A stretch of 64,000 nt of DNA from Symbiodinium natans (GCA_905221605.1 CAJNDS010002576.1:268501-332500), one strand, 5' to 3'. Shown: positions 12,405 through 23,336, counted from the stretch's first letter. A program made the numbers and translations. The notes: generated by a model from the sequence alone, not told the origin.

Positions 12405-12508
12405 CTGTCCCGTGATCAGGCCATGGCCATCATAGTTGGAGACTCCAATGGCCTCACTAGGCCGGCATTTTGCGTTCCAGGTCCGGAAATTTCAGGGCGC
12501 AAGGGTTT
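12405..12508 (+). CDS. Exon-like island (DQAMAIIVGDSNGLTRPAF)
   Basis: An open frame between CCCTAAA and TTTAGGG arrays: SALSRDQAMAIIVGDSNGLT then RPAFCVPGPEISGRK. Low-complexity flanks, coding-like core. Confidence 0.35.
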
Positions 12509-12968
12509 AGGGTTTAGGGTTTAGGGTTTAGGGTTTAGACAGTAGACAGGACGCTCAAGCCCTCAAAGCCCTCACCCCTAACCCCAATCAAGTCTTGTAA
12601 GCCTTGAGCCCTCGAACGTAAACCTCACGGCCGAAGAAGCTCTCAGTCCTAAATTCAGGCTTTGGGTCTCGAAGCTTGACATCTGGATTTTCCTTTCAGC
12701 CAGTTGTTCCTGGCAATGACACAGTAACCCCAAGTCTCCCCACCTGGTTTCTCTTGTTTCACGTGCATGGCAGGGCTTAGGCCTATAGGGTTGAGGCAGG
12801 AAGCTGTGCCTTTGAACTCACCAACCCTGCGCCCTTAATAGAGGGGTCGGAATACTTACCTATGATATTCCCTTATGGTCCCATTATCATCATGCCAGAA
12901 TAGCCCCGAAACACTTTTCTGATTATTCAGGCCCCTACATGATGTCCCTTCCGGGCGGCGCGCGGCAG

Positions 12969-13056
12969 GTTTAGCTCGTTGGAGTACCAGGCCATCATGT
13001 TCGTCCTCGCGATTCTGATGAGCCGGAGCTTCAGAGCACCTGGAGCTCAGGCATGA
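12969..13056 (+). CDS. Exon-like island with hydrophobic segment and stop
   Basis: After GCGGCAG the frame reads FSSLEYQAIMFVLAILMSRS then FRAPGAQA and TGA. It could be a terminal exon or a membrane segment with a missed donor. Confidence 0.33.
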
Positions 13057-13282
13057 GACTAGAACCCCCCTGAGAGAGGGCCCTTAAGTCTTCAAACCTT
13101 CGAAACCTTCAACCCTAAACCCTAAACCCGAAACCCTAAACCCTAAACCCTAAACCCTAAACCCCAAACCCCAAACCCCAAACCCCAAGCCTCTGCCCTG
13201 CAGCCTTCGGCTTGCATGGTCGTGGAGAGCTTTCGTTGATCCGAGCGTTTTTGCTTACATTTGGGCATTATCCCAAAAGCAC

Positions 13283-13352
13283 ATAGAATAGAATCCCCTT
13301 AAAGGGACTCCCCAAAAGGGTACCCCTAGTTTCGGAAACCCTCGTTTGGGAA
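13283..13352. mobile_element. Short element, family 5
   Basis: AGAATAGAATCCCCTTAAAG, CAAAAGGGTACCCC and TTTCGGAAACCC, almost identical to the 9.0-kb copy. Confidence 0.6.
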
Positions 13353-13879
13353 CTTAGGGGAGATTTCCGGACTCCGTCCCTTTCGAAGACCGTAAGTGCT
13401 GCGAAGAAGAAGTCAAGGCTGTGAAGCCACTCAGAAAGCCTCCAGGCGTTTTGGAGGTTTACGAACATGGGGGGACCCCAATATGGGCACCCTAAATCGT
13501 AGGATCCTCTTTATGATAGCGATCCCAATAGGGTACCCCGAATATCGTAAACCCCCATCTAGTTTTTGAAGACCAACTGACAAGGCAAAGAACCCCAATG
13601 AGCTGACACCCCAAGCAGCCTTGTGATTCCTTTATGACGCCCTCCAAGCAGATTGGAGCAACCCCCTCTAGAAACATGGAAGAAACCAGGAGCAAAGCGT
13701 TTGGAACGCCTCAAAGCTCTTGCGCCCCTTTAAGCCCCTTAAAGTCCTTGAAGCCCTTCCCCCCCCTGCCACCGCTTTACCCCACCTCCCCCCCCCCCAC
13801 CAGCCCTAAACCCCCAAACCCGAAACCCTAAACCCTAAACCCTAAACCCTAAACCTCCCCCCCCCCCTCTTAACAGCCC

Positions 13880-13982
13880 CTCAGCTTCCCTCCCTCCAAA
13901 GGCGTGAGTTGGGCCTTGGTCGAGATCGTCATGAAGCGCTTCGCGCTGCTGCCGGTGCTCTTCCCTGGGGTGTCGGGGCCCT
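13880..13982 (+). CDS. Exon-like island (VSWALVEIVMKRFALLPVLF)
   Basis: Open frame SFPPSKGVSWALVEIVMKRF then ALLPVLFPGVSGP between a C/T-rich tract and TTTGGGG repeats. Hydrophobic. Confidence 0.35.
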
Positions 13983-14036
13983 TATTTCCTTTTTTTGGGG
14001 TTTGGGGTTTGGGGTTTAGGGTAGGGTTTAGGGCTA

Positions 14037-14153
14037 CTAGGACCCAGACTAGGCCCTTATTCCCTTGTTTTAGGGCTTAGGTTCCCTTATCAGCCCCCTT
14101 TAAACCAAAAAGGGTACTCTTTTCATTCCAAGGTTCCTCCTGGGTCGGCTGAG
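14037..14153. mobile_element. Short element, family 6 (GACCCAGANTAGGCC...CCTCCTGGGTC)
   Basis: AGGACCCAGACTAGGCCCTT at the left, CAAAAAGGGTACTCTTTTCA in the middle, and GGTTCCTCCTGGGTC at the right, so the ends are inverted (GACCCAG/CTGGGTC). Copies at 6886-6982, 14278-14385 and 36525-36583. Confidence 0.65.
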
Positions 14154-14277
14154 GGGCGGATGGGCGTTTGGGTCCGTGTGTGTTGTAGGGGCCTTGGGAG
14201 AAGGACTGTTGTAGGGGTTGGGGGTTTAGGGAGTTGGGGTTTAGGGTTCAGGGGTTTTTAGGGGTTTAGGGGCTAAG

Positions 14278-14385
14278 GACCAGAGCAGGCCAGTCTTCCC
14301 TGTTTTTAGGATTTAGGCCCGTATTAACTCCTTTCAACCAAAAAGGCTACCCTTTTTTATTCATCGGTTTCTCTTGGGTCTAGTA
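14278..14385. mobile_element. Short element, family 6
   Basis: GACCAGAGCAGGCC, CAAAAAGGCTACCCTTTTTT, GTTTCTCTTGGGTCTAGT. Confidence 0.6.
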
Positions 14386-14408
14386 TTTCATGGTGGCCGT
14401 CTGCTGCG

Positions 14409-14691
14409 CAGCTTGCAGCCCTCGAACATCCATCAGGACAGTAGGACGGTGATGCTGAAGGTAGCGATTGACATGCTGGACAAGTCCCAAGCCCCAAACC
14501 ACCCCTACGGCTCTGCCCTAAAACCTAAACCCTCAACGGCAAGCCCTAAGCCCCAAACCCTAAACCCTCCCTCCCCCCAAACAAGAGAGACGCTTGACGT
14601 GAGGTTCGCCATCCGAGAGAAACGGCTGTACTTTTTTGACATCGAAGTCAACGAAGTGTGCATGCCTTGGTGCGTGTGTCGCTATGTCGAA
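14409..14691 (+). CDS. Two coding-like pieces separated by telomere-like sequence
   Basis: Piece 1 (14409-14490) reads LQPSNIHQDSRTVMLKVAID then MLDKSQA. Piece 2 (about 14588-14691) reads TLDVRFAIREKRLYFFDIEV then NEVCMPWCVCRYVEG and ends GAAG|GTTAGG. The bases between translate as PKP/TLNP telomere-repeat filler, consistent with a small intron of degenerate CCCTAAA repeats. Confidence 0.42.
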
Positions 14692-15432
14692 GGTTAGGGC
14701 TTGGGAATGGTACCCCTTATGCTAACAGCCCTTCGTGGGGAATCCCAAGATAGGGCTTCGTTGTCCGTAGGGAGTTAAGCAGTCAGGTATCTTGTATCTC
14801 CATCTCTTTTGCCCCTTCTTTGGGGTTGCTCTCGAAGCCCCACACAAACCTGAAGAGCCCGATTTGGCACGCCTCATATGCCCCACAAGTCCGAAACACC
14901 TGGAAAGCCAGCAAAAACCGCAAAGCATCGAGAAACTTATAAATAGAACCGAAGCACCTGCTGAGCACGGAGTCTTCAGCAGGGCCCATTCCGGCCATTT
15001 ACAGGCATGCTTGATTGAAGTGTGCTCGCCCCCCTATTGACCTAACCGCATGAGCAGCACACACGCGAGTTCGGTGCGTTTGAGGGCATTCTGTCACCGC
15101 ATTCCGCAGCGAATGGATGCACTCGGCCACAGCCCAGCCACTCAGTCGTCGAGCCTGCGTCCACTGTTCCCTTTTGCTGCGTCGAAGCTTCGATCAAATC
15201 TTCTTCTTTGAGCTCGGATTTCCCAGAACCTCATAGCCCTGGTGCTGCCAGGTCGGATGGCAAAGCCCTTAGATGGGAAGCGATGATGCCCCTCCGGCCT
15301 GTTTTGGGGTTTAGGGAAGGGTTTAGGGTTTAGGAGAGCCCTTCAGCCAAACTCCAAACCCTGCTTTGAGGGTTATATAGGGTTTAGGGTTAAAAGTTTT
15401 GGGCCCGGAGCCCTGAGACCCCAAGCTTTCCC

Positions 15433-15540
15433 ATGGAAGGATCACACGGCTGACCGTCATCGTCGTGCTCTCCTACCTTTGGGAGTCCTGCGTCTTTCAG
15501 ACCACGACACATGCCGAGGGCTCGGTGAACCACAGGAAAG
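15433..15540 (+). CDS. Exon-like island (ITRLTVIVVLSYLWESCVF)
   Basis: Frame: HGRITRLTVIVVLSYLWESC then VFQTTTHAEGSVNHRKVN. Hydrophobic core, between telomere-like arrays. Confidence 0.35.
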
Positions 15541-15624
15541 TCAACCTAACTCCCAACTCCTAAATCCTAAACCCTAAACCCTGAACCCTAAACCCTAAAC
15601 CCTACATCCTAAACCCTAAGCCCG

Positions 15625-15673
15625 GGGGATATCGTGGTTTCGGCGGGGCTCGGCAGATGCTGGTGCATAGAGC
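15625..15673 (+). CDS. Exon-like island (GDIVVSAGLGRCWCIEP)
   Basis: Short open frame ending CCC|GTTTAAG. Borders are plausible but the piece is short. Confidence 0.25.
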
Positions 15674-16082
15674 CCGTTTAAGTGACTATGTAGGGTACCC
15701 AGCTCCCTCAATTCCCTATCCCCTAAAGCCCTAAAGCCCTAAAACCCTAAGAGCCCTCAGTACCCTAAGAACCAGTATGTACACCCCATCATCTCGCCGG
15801 CTATGGGCTTTGAGCCCTCTCGCCAAGCCCCCAGGCCGTGCAAGGCCCGAGTACTCGGCCTGGTTTCATGAATTCTGAACCCTAAACCCTAAACCACCCT
15901 ACGCCCTAAACCTCCACAAGCCCTCAAACCCTAAACCGCCTTACACCCTAAACCCTAAACCCTAAAACCCCTAAAACTAAAACCCCTAAAACCCCTAAAC
16001 CCTAAACCCTAAAACCCCTAAAACCACCCTTACACCTTAACCCCTTATCCCTAACCCACCCCGAGCCCCAAAATCCCACCCG

Positions 16083-16172
16083 AAGATCCCACGAGGTCGG
16101 CAAGGACTTTCCGCTGGAGGAGTGCAGGCGGGGCATGGATTGCCAGGGCCTCACTCCGCGCGGCTGGGGGGG
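16083..16172 (+). CDS. Exon-like island (SHEVGKDFPLEECRRGMDC)
   Basis: Cys-containing open frame SHEVGKDFPLEECRRGMDC then QGLTPRGWGG, just upstream of a G run and TTTAGGG array. A second frame is open, so this is uncertain. Confidence 0.28.
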
Positions 16173-16854
16173 AGCTTCGGGGGGGGGGGGGTTAGGGTTT
16201 AGGGTTTAGGGTTTAGGGTTTAGGGTTTAGGGTTTGGGGTTTGGGGTTTGGGGTTTGGGGTTTAGGGTTTGGGGTTTAGGGTAGGCTCAGCCCAGGGTTG
16301 TTCATCTTGGCTTTCGGGCTCCGTTTTTATTTTTGGCTTAGGGGTGCGAAAGGTTTTCAATGCGCAGAAAGTGCGGAGCTTCCTGCTTGATTGGTCAGCA
16401 AGCAGTGGACGAGCCTCTGCCCTGCCCAAGGCCCTTGGCCCTAAACGCCGACCCCACCCGAAACCCTAAACCCAAAACCTTAAACCCGAAACCCTAAACC
16501 CTAAACTCAGGGCCTAGGCCGCCCCCCTACATTAGAGGGGGGGCGGCGCTTAAGCCCTTCGACCTCTATGGCGAAGGTCGACCCAGGTCGCTTGCCCGCC
16601 TCCTGCAGCCAGGAGGTCGGTAGCACCCACGATGGGCCCGGTACCGGAGCAGGTTCTCCCGGGGACCAGTACTGGTCCCCTAAACCCCAAGCCCTTCACC
16701 CTGGATGGGGCTGGCATTTCGGGGGGGGGTACCCCAAGGCCCCCAGGCCAGGAGGACCCGGACCCCTCACCGCAGCGTGTCCAGGGACCAGGGGGCCTCA
16801 GGCCAGGCCAGGCAGGGCGGGTGCTCAAAAAATGGGTGTTTTGGGCTTCTGCCG

Positions 16855-16960
16855 CCCCTGCCCCCCCTGGCCCCCCCTGGCCCCCGCCTGGCCCCCCCCT
16901 GGCCCCCCCCGGCCCCCCCTGGCCCCCCCTGGCCCCCCCTGGTGGCCCCTGGCCCGCTTC
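16855..16960 (+). repeat. CCCCCCTGGC-type C-rich repeat
   Basis: Tandem GGCCCCCCCTGG-like units, surrounded by a GC-rich 600-base zone (16560-17160). Overlapping Pro-rich ORFs in three frames are composition artefacts. Confidence 0.8.
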
Positions 16961-18658
16961 TTGCGTTTCTGGGCCCTTCTGTCACTGTGAGGTTTTGGGC
17001 CGCCCCGCTCCCCTTGGCCCACCTGGCCCCCCCCCCCCTGAACCCCCCTGGAACCCCTGGTTTTGGCGCCTCCTTAACTGGGCCGCTTTGGGCCCCTCTG
17101 CCGGGCCCCTGGGCTGCCCAGACTGACCCTGGCCTGGGCCCGTGGTCCTTCGTGACGGAATGAAGAAGTTTTATGTAAAGAAAGCAGTTGGCTTGAGTTT
17201 AGGCCTAAACCCTAAAAGGAATAGGTTTGGGTGGCTTTGCCGCCTTGGACGGCGTGGGGTGGGAGAAAGTGTTAGATGGCCTTCCACAATCGGGCCAAAG
17301 CTGCTCTTCGCACCTCACGACGCTTTCGAGCTTGTTCCAAAACCTAACCTTCACAGCATCTACGCCCTATCACAGCAAACCCTAAACCCTAAACCCTAAA
17401 CCCTAAACCCTAAACCCTAAACCCTAAACCCTAAACCCCCCCCCAAACCCCCGGGTTCGCCGGCGGCCGTGCGCAGAATTGAGGTTTCGCATCAGAGCTG
17501 CGGATTCAGACCTTCATCAGCCGGAATCACCAGTGGGGGAGCCTAGGGGGCGTCGTTGAAGCCACCAAGACTGTGGGTTTAGGGTTTAGGGTTTAGGGTT
17601 AGACCTGAACCCCAAACTGTTTAGAGTATGATTCTGGCTTAAGCAGTTCTGAAAGACCATGCCCTTGGTTTTCAGGTGAAAGGCACACAGAAAGAAGCTT
17701 TGTGGTGCTTTACTGTAACTTTAGATCCTTAGCCTTTTTGGGTATGTTGGGCTTCTTAATAAGGCAGCTAAGAGTTTAATTTATAGCTACCCTCCTAAGT
17801 GCAGCCAAGGAAGCGTAGGGATCATGAGGGGCTTCGGCATGGTAGCGCGGTTCGCGGCTTGTCTTGGGTGTCAGGAGGGGCTTCGGGCTTCGCGTAGTGT
17901 TAGCGTAATGTTCGTTTCAGCACAAGACAAAATAAAGAGAAGCAAACAAAAAAAAAGATGAACAGTGCAAAAAGCAATGGAGCGCCCAAACATAATCATG
18001 CACAGCAGCGGGTCAGCCACATCTCCGCCTCGGAGCTGCAGAGTTATCTTCTAAACTGCGGAAGCAGTTTCTCTGTGGACTCACATGCCGCTTCGCATCT
18101 CGGTATTGACAGGCTTTGGCACAAACTCCCCTTGAATGTTAATAGGCTCTAGGGTGACCAAGCCTCTTGCGAGGCCGGTGAACTGTAGCAGTGCTCACGA
18201 GAGCGGAGAATTCTTTGACAAGCAGGTCCGCGGTTGGGGGTTATTGGGGGAGTAGAGATTTGTTTACGGATTTGGGGTCTAGGGTTTAGGGTTTTGTTGG
18301 GGCTTCTATTGTCTATAGTCTACCCAGGGATTTTGTTTGATTGTTGTTTCTCGGCAACCTACGGGAACATGTTCTGTTCGCGGCTTTGGGGTTTAAGGCT
18401 TTTGGGGGTTTGGGGGATTTTACGGCTTGGGGGGTTAGGGTTTTCGGGTTTTGGGGTTCAGGGTTTAGGGTTTCCGTTTTTGGAGGATTTTTCGGGGTTC
18501 GGGGTTTGGGGCATGTTGGACTTTGGTGTTTTGGGGTTTCCTGTTAGGGTTTGGGGGATTTAGGGCTTGGCTTTTTTCGGGGACCCTAAACCCTAAACCC
18601 AAAACCCTAAACCCTAAACCCTCAAACCCCCTAAGTGTCTTTGGGCCTCTTTCTGCAG

Positions 18659-18739
18659 GTCGTCGTCTCGTGCGTCATGTTCGTCACGCCGTCCCTCACA
18701 CAGTGGCCAGCTCCCGAGGGGAGCATTCCGAAGAACTGG
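18659..18739 (+). CDS. Exon-like island, phase 0 (VVVSCVMFVTPS)
   Basis: TTCTGCAG precedes 81 open bases (VVVSCVMFVTPSLTQW, then PAPEGSIPKNW), followed by GTTTGAGG. It may join 20681, 21369 and 22435, all phase 0 and hydrophobic. No family was recognised. Confidence 0.42.
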
Positions 18740-19027
18740 GTTTGAGGGTTTAGGGTTTAGGGTGTTTAGGGTTGAGGGTTTTGGGTTCTGGGGGTTAAGG
18801 GGGTTTAGGTATTTTGGGTGTTTAGGAGTTTAGGGGGGTTAAGGTGTTTCGGGTGTTTAGGGGTTCGGGGGGTGGGGGGGGGGGGGTTAGGTATCTCTGC
18901 TGCTCGCCCTGCTTCGTCGAGGCTGATGCACCTGGCGATAGCGCACTCGCAGATTCAGATGACCCTGAAAGCTTTTGGCGTCCTCGTGCGCCGGGCAGCC
19001 TTCAGCGAAGGGTTAAGAGTTTGGGTT

Positions 19028-19136
19028 TCGGATATTCCCCCTTACACCAACAGTCCTTAAAAAATAGAGATGACATTAGTGGATAACTACTAGAATCCCG
19101 ATTAAGGACGTTTAGTATAAGGGGAACATCCCAAGT
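19028..19136. mobile_element. MITE-like element, family 1 (diverged left end)
   Basis: GGATATTCCCCCTTACACCA at the left and TATAAGGGGAACATCCCAAG at the right, with inner ACAGTCCTTAA and ATTAAGGACG. Confidence 0.7.
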
Positions 19137-19250
19137 TTAGTTTCAAAAAACTCGCTGTACCGGCAAGGAGCTCTAAAGCAACTTGACCCCGAAGATCCAG
19201 GAGGGCCGCATAGAAACGACCTCCCTAGAAGCTCTCGGAGCCCTTGCCCG

Positions 19251-19284
19251 CCCCCCCCCCCCCCCCCCAAAAAAAAAAAAAAAA
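19251..19284 (+). repeat. C18-A16 composite tract
   Basis: Eighteen C directly followed by sixteen A. Similar C-run/A-run junctions occur at 21169-21193, 29444-29470 and 61204-61230; the reverse complement (T9-G26) is at 57200-57234. Confidence 0.9.
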
Positions 19285-19448
19285 GAGTCACAAAGCAAAC
19301 CGAGGGCATGCGAGAGTTGGGTACCTCTTCTCCCCCCTCTATTGGCCTTTGAGGGACACTACGGGCAAGACCCTAAACCCTAAACCCTAACCCTAAACCC
19401 TAACCGCTAAGCCCTCCACCCTAACCCCCTCCACCAAAACCCTAAACC

Positions 19449-19515
19449 CTACATATACATATACATATATATATATATATACATACATATATGTATATAT
19501 ATGCACATATATGTA
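19449..19515 (+). repeat. TA/CA microsatellite
   Basis: ATACATATACATATATATAT and ATATGTATATATATGCACAT. Confidence 0.85.
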
Positions 19516-19732
19516 TACACAGAAGCATTTAAGTTAGTTTCGCACACGACGAAAGTGTGAAGCAGTGCAGAAAACCCCACAAATACCAAAAAAAATACTG
19601 GAAATTATCACCAAAAAGTGCGGAGATAAGGTACTGGCCGGAAGCAAGGAACAGTGGTATTTGCGGAGGATTTTGAACCAGGTAAAGCAGAACTGTGCAA
19701 AAAATGTGGCTTCATTATGGCCCCGCCTAGCC

Positions 19733-19925
19733 CTAAACCCTAAACCCTAAACCCTAAACCCTAAACCCTAAACCCTAAACCCCAAACCCTAAACCCAAAA
19801 CCCCAAACCCCAAACCCCAAACCCTAAACCCCAAACCCCAAACCCCAAACCCCAAACCCCAAACCCTAAGCCCTAAGCCCTAAGCCCTAAGCCCTAAGAC
19901 CTAAGCCCTAAGCCTAAACCCCAAA
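19733..19925 (-). repeat. Telomeric array grading CCCTAAA, CCCCAAA, CCCTAAG
   Basis: Three homogeneous sub-blocks in sequence. Confidence 0.93.
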
Positions 19926-19940
19926 ACCCTAACTCCTAAA

Positions 19941-20031
19941 GCTGGCAGGTCTGGTCCTGTGGGCAATATGCCTGGTTCCATCGGGTCGGGCGGCTTAGAC
20001 ATCGTTTTACCTCAGAAGGCCTTGTGGCCTG
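19941..20031 (+). CDS. Exon-like island (SGPVGNMPGSIGSGGLDIVL)
   Basis: Frame SGPVGNMPGSIGSGGLDIVL then PQKALWPV, ending at GTG|GGGTTT; AGCTGGCAG lies upstream. Confidence 0.33.
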
Positions 20032-20085
20032 TGGGGTTTTGGATTTAGGGTTTAGGGTTTAGGTTCTTGGGTGGAGAGACCTCTA

Positions 20086-20162
20086 TGGGTAGTTACATGG
20101 GCCCTTAGTATGGTCCCTTACCTCCTTGACCATACAAGGGGACCATGTAACCACCCTAAGAT
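20086..20162. mobile_element. Inverted-repeat element, family 4 (short)
   Basis: GGGTAGTTACATGGGCCCTT AGTATGGTCCC paired with GGGGACCATGTAACCACCCT. A related half-copy is at 1497-1570 (GGGACCATGTAACTATCCTA). Confidence 0.65.
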
Positions 20163-20680
20163 TAGGGATTAGGGTTTAGGGTTTACGGCGCAGACGTCAC
20201 AGGTGGCCGAGAAGGGTCCGGATCCACCTGAGGGTTATACCTTCGTGTTGCAGTGTTACTTGCTACTACACTGTAGGTAGATAGAGTCCCAGGTCAGCCC
20301 CCGAAACACCAACACCAACAACTTCTGAACCCTCACCCCTAAACCCCAAGCCCCAGCGCCGCAGCCCTGACCGCCTGCAGCGTGCATGAAGTACTTCGGG
20401 TGGTGGAGTGTAGCTACACGGCACCTATACCCCGAAAACCTAAACCCAAAACCTACGTAAACCCGAAACCTAAACCCAAGGCCTAAACCCGAAACCTAAG
20501 CAGAAGAGCAACGATCAACATTCATAAATGAGAAGTACCTGAAACCCAAAACCTACTTTTTGCGTGTGAATGAAGAATCATATAATATGAGGGGTCCTAT
20601 AGTACTGACCTACAAACGGGTAGTTTTTGGGTTCTTTAGGTGATTCAAATGATTCCAATGCTAACCCTGCACGTCCTCAG

Positions 20681-20767
20681 GTCATTCTTGCCACCAGCGT
20701 CATTAGCGCCTTCATCGTCTGCGGCCTGACCTTCGGCGGGGCCCGCTGGCCCAGAGACTCTGCGCGG
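20681..20767 (+). CDS. Exon-like island (VILATSVISAFIVCGL)
   Basis: After CGTCCTCAG, phase 0 gives VILATSVISAFIVCGLTFGG then ARWPRDSAR before GCTTGG. A transmembrane-like stretch of 16 residues. Confidence 0.42.
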
Positions 20768-21368
20768 GCTTGGGGTTTGGGTGTTAGGGTCTAGAGTTTG
20801 ATAACCCCAAACGAGTGCGAGAATCCTTGGGCTCTTGAGGTACTTTAGGAGCCTCAAGCCTCAAGCCTGCTTTTTGCCCTTATTCTCCTAGAGCCCCAAA
20901 ACCCGGGACTCCTAAAACTCCCATAGGGTTCCGGGTGTTCTCTGACCATAAAACCTGCAAGAGAGGAGGTTTCGGCCCTGGACTCTAACCCTAGAGCCCC
21001 AAAACCCGGACTTCAGCGTTTGTTGTTAGACTCTAATCCCTAAACCCTAGCCCTAAACCCGAAACCCTAAACCCTATCTGTTCAGGTTTGCTTCTGCCTC
21101 GGGTGCTCTACAGGGGTCATTTGCATTGACACCGGTGGTATTATGCACCCTGCAGCACACCGTACATACCCCCCCCCCCCCCCCAACAAAAAAAACGCTT
21201 GAAAGCCTTTAGAAGCCCCAAAAAACCCTGCAACATCCCAAGAATCTCAAAAGGGCCCTAAACAACCCTAAAAACCCAAAAAACCAGTAAACCCTAAAAG
21301 GCCCTTAAAAACTCCAAAAACCTCAAAAAGGCCCTAAACAACCCTAAAAGCCCAAAAAACTTGGAGAG

Positions 21369-21440
21369 GTCATGACAAACTTCAACTCCTCCTGGTCGGG
21401 CTTCGTCATCAGCTTCTCCTTCCCAGTCTTCTTCTGGATC
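21369..21440 (+). CDS. Exon-like island (VMTNFNSSWSGFVISF)
   Basis: After TTGGAGAG, phase 0 gives VMTNFNSSWSGFVISFSFPV then FFWI; a GT (GTCGGG) at 21441 would keep phase 0. TTTAGGG repeats begin at about 21454. Hydrophobic. Confidence 0.42.
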
Positions 21441-21591
21441 GTCGGGGGGCCCTGTTTAGGGTTTAGGGTTTAGGGTTTAGGGTTTAGGGCTGAGGGATCA
21501 GAGTTCTGGGCTCTCAGCGTGTGGAAGTGCACCACAGGGTTGCATATACCGTGTAGGAGCAACTTATAAATATTATATAGAGTTGTACATG

Positions 21592-21676
21592 TATGTATGT
21601 ATATATATATACACATGTATATATATATATATATAGTTGCACAGTTTCTCTCTCTCTCTCTCTCTCTCTCTCTTTA
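21592..21676 (+). repeat. TA then TC microsatellite
   Basis: GTATATATATATACACATGT, (TA)n, then (TC)14 at about 21646-21674. Confidence 0.9.
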
Positions 21677-21962
21677 CAGATAAATATAATTCATAATGTA
21701 AACATATGCATACCTGCGTGTGTGTACACTGTACACATGTAGTACACACAAGTTCTTTCCTGCTGCCATGCGACTCTTCCGCTTCTGAAAAAGGTCGTGC
21801 GTTGGCGCCGGCGTGGTCTTTCGGATTCGGGCCTCTACATCAACCCGAAACCCTATTCTAAACCCTAAACCCTAAACCCGAAACCCTAAACCCGAAACCC
21901 TAAACCCTAAACCCGAAACCCTAAACCCTCAGCCTCAAACCCTGAAGCCCCTGGGGCCATTC

Positions 21963-22125
21963 GGGACTGTACCAAAATAGGGGATCCGAAGTTTGGGCCC
22001 TTAACTTGGGTCCACTGTTCTATAACCCTTGTATACACTATACATAAATGGGCCCATACTTCGGATCCCTGTAACATCCCTTTAAGCAAGGGTAAGGGAC
22101 CATACTAAGGGCCCATGGTTCCAAC
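21963..22125. mobile_element. Inverted-repeat element, family 4
   Basis: GGGGATCCGAAGTTTGGGCC is inverted as GGGCCCATACTTCGGATCCC, followed by AAGGGACCATACTAAGGGCC. Shared motifs with 22952-23088 and 20086-20162. Confidence 0.65.
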
Positions 22126-22136
22126 CTCTTACTGTT

Positions 22137-22236
22137 TGGGTAGCAGGGAATGAGGGAATGAGGTACCCTATATAATCCCTTAAAGGGTGTTGTTAGGGGG
22201 ATAGAGGCTACCTCATTCCCTCGTTACCTACTCACC
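22137..22236. mobile_element. MITE-like element, family 2
   Basis: GTAGCAGGGAATGAGGGAAT with GGTACCCTATATA at the left; GGCTACCTCATTCCCTCGTT at the right. Confidence 0.7.
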
Positions 22237-22251
22237 TACAGTAAGAACCCT

Positions 22252-22394
22252 ACACCCCAAACCCTAAACTAAACCCTAAACCCTAAACCCTAAACCCTAA
22301 ACCCTAAACCCTAAACCCTAAACCCTAAACCCTAAACCCTAAACCCTAAACCCTAAACCCTAAACCCTAAACCCTAAACCCTAAACCCTAAACC
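22252..22394 (-). repeat. Interstitial telomeric array CCCTAAA
   Basis: About 19 units, immediately 5' of the 22435 exon island. Confidence 0.95.
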
Positions 22395-22434
22395 AACAGC
22401 GAGAGCTTAGACAAGACGTGTTGTTCAATAACAG

Positions 22435-22499
22435 GTCTGGAACTGCGGGCGCATCCTGCAGCACCTCTGGATGCAGGACTCCAAGCTCGGGCCTTACGG
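22435..22499 (+). CDS. Exon-like island (VWNCGRILQHLWMQDSKLG)
   Basis: AATAACAG precedes VWNCGRILQHLWMQDSKLG plus PY, and GTAGGG follows. Clean AG/GT borders next to a TTTAGGG array. Confidence 0.45.
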
Positions 22500-22877
22500 T
22501 AGGGTTTAGGGTTTAATTAGGGTTTAGGGTTTAGGGTTTAAGGTTTAGGGTTTAGGGTTTAGGGTTCAGGGTTCAGGGTTTAGGGTTTAGTGTTTAGGGT
22601 TGTTCAGGGGCCTCTAGGGGTATTCAGGGTGTTTAGGGGTATGAGGGGGTTGCTTTGCCGGTATTTCAGGGGGGCATTTTCGGGGTTCTGGGGGGTTCAG
22701 GGTTTGTCAGGTGTTGAGGGCTTGGTGGAGTTGAAGGGGCTCAGGGACTGTGGGTTCCCTACAGGGGCCCTAAGCCTAAACCCCCCACCCACCCACCCAC
22801 TTAGGGTTTAGGGTTTAGGGTTTATGGTTAGGGTTTAGGGTTTAGGATTTAGGATTTATGGTTTAGGGACGTCTGAG

Positions 22878-22956
22878 GCGAATGCAGGAGTCCATCGAAG
22901 AGAATTTGAGTCTTGCCCTCAAGGACCTGGCACGGAGGCCGGGGGGCAGTTCCACG
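22878..22956 (+). CDS. Exon-like island (RMQESIEENLSLALKDLARR)
   Basis: The frame reads RMQESIEENLSLALKDLARR then PGGSST, ending at ACG|GTCCCT. Amphipathic helix-like. Entry after CTGAG or AATGCAG. Confidence 0.4.
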
Positions 22957-23088
22957 GTCCCTTCGTATGGGCCCTTAAATGGGGACCCCTTACATACCCC
23001 GTTGTAAACGTGCAAACCCAAGGGCCTTTACTTCAGAACCTTTTTAAGGTAAGGGACCATACCAAGGGAGCATGTAACTATCCTTGGA
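22952..23088. mobile_element. Inverted-repeat element, family 4
   Basis: GGTCCCTTCGTATGGGCCCT at the left; GGGACCATACCAAGGGAGCA and TGTAACTATCCTTGG at the right. Confidence 0.6.
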
Positions 23089-23336
23089 GGGATCTAGGGC
23101 TTGGGGGTTTGGGAGTCGTAGGGTCTTAAAGGGCGCAGGGTTGTTTCTTTGTGGTTTAGGGTCTTAGGCTCTTAAGGGGTTTATTTTTATATTTTACAGG
23201 GATATAGTATTGGTAATTATGTAGGCTCCTGTATCAGGGCCTCTTGGGGGACACTGGCGATGTTCAGGAATCCGGGTTTGGGATTCTGGCCTCCAACCAC
23301 ACCCCACACCACAGGGGCGGGGAGGGGTGGCCTAAA

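Noticed and set aside
16568-17163. Three overlapping Pro-rich ORFs
   Set aside because: All frames are open over a C-rich low-complexity tract; no frame shows independent coding signs.
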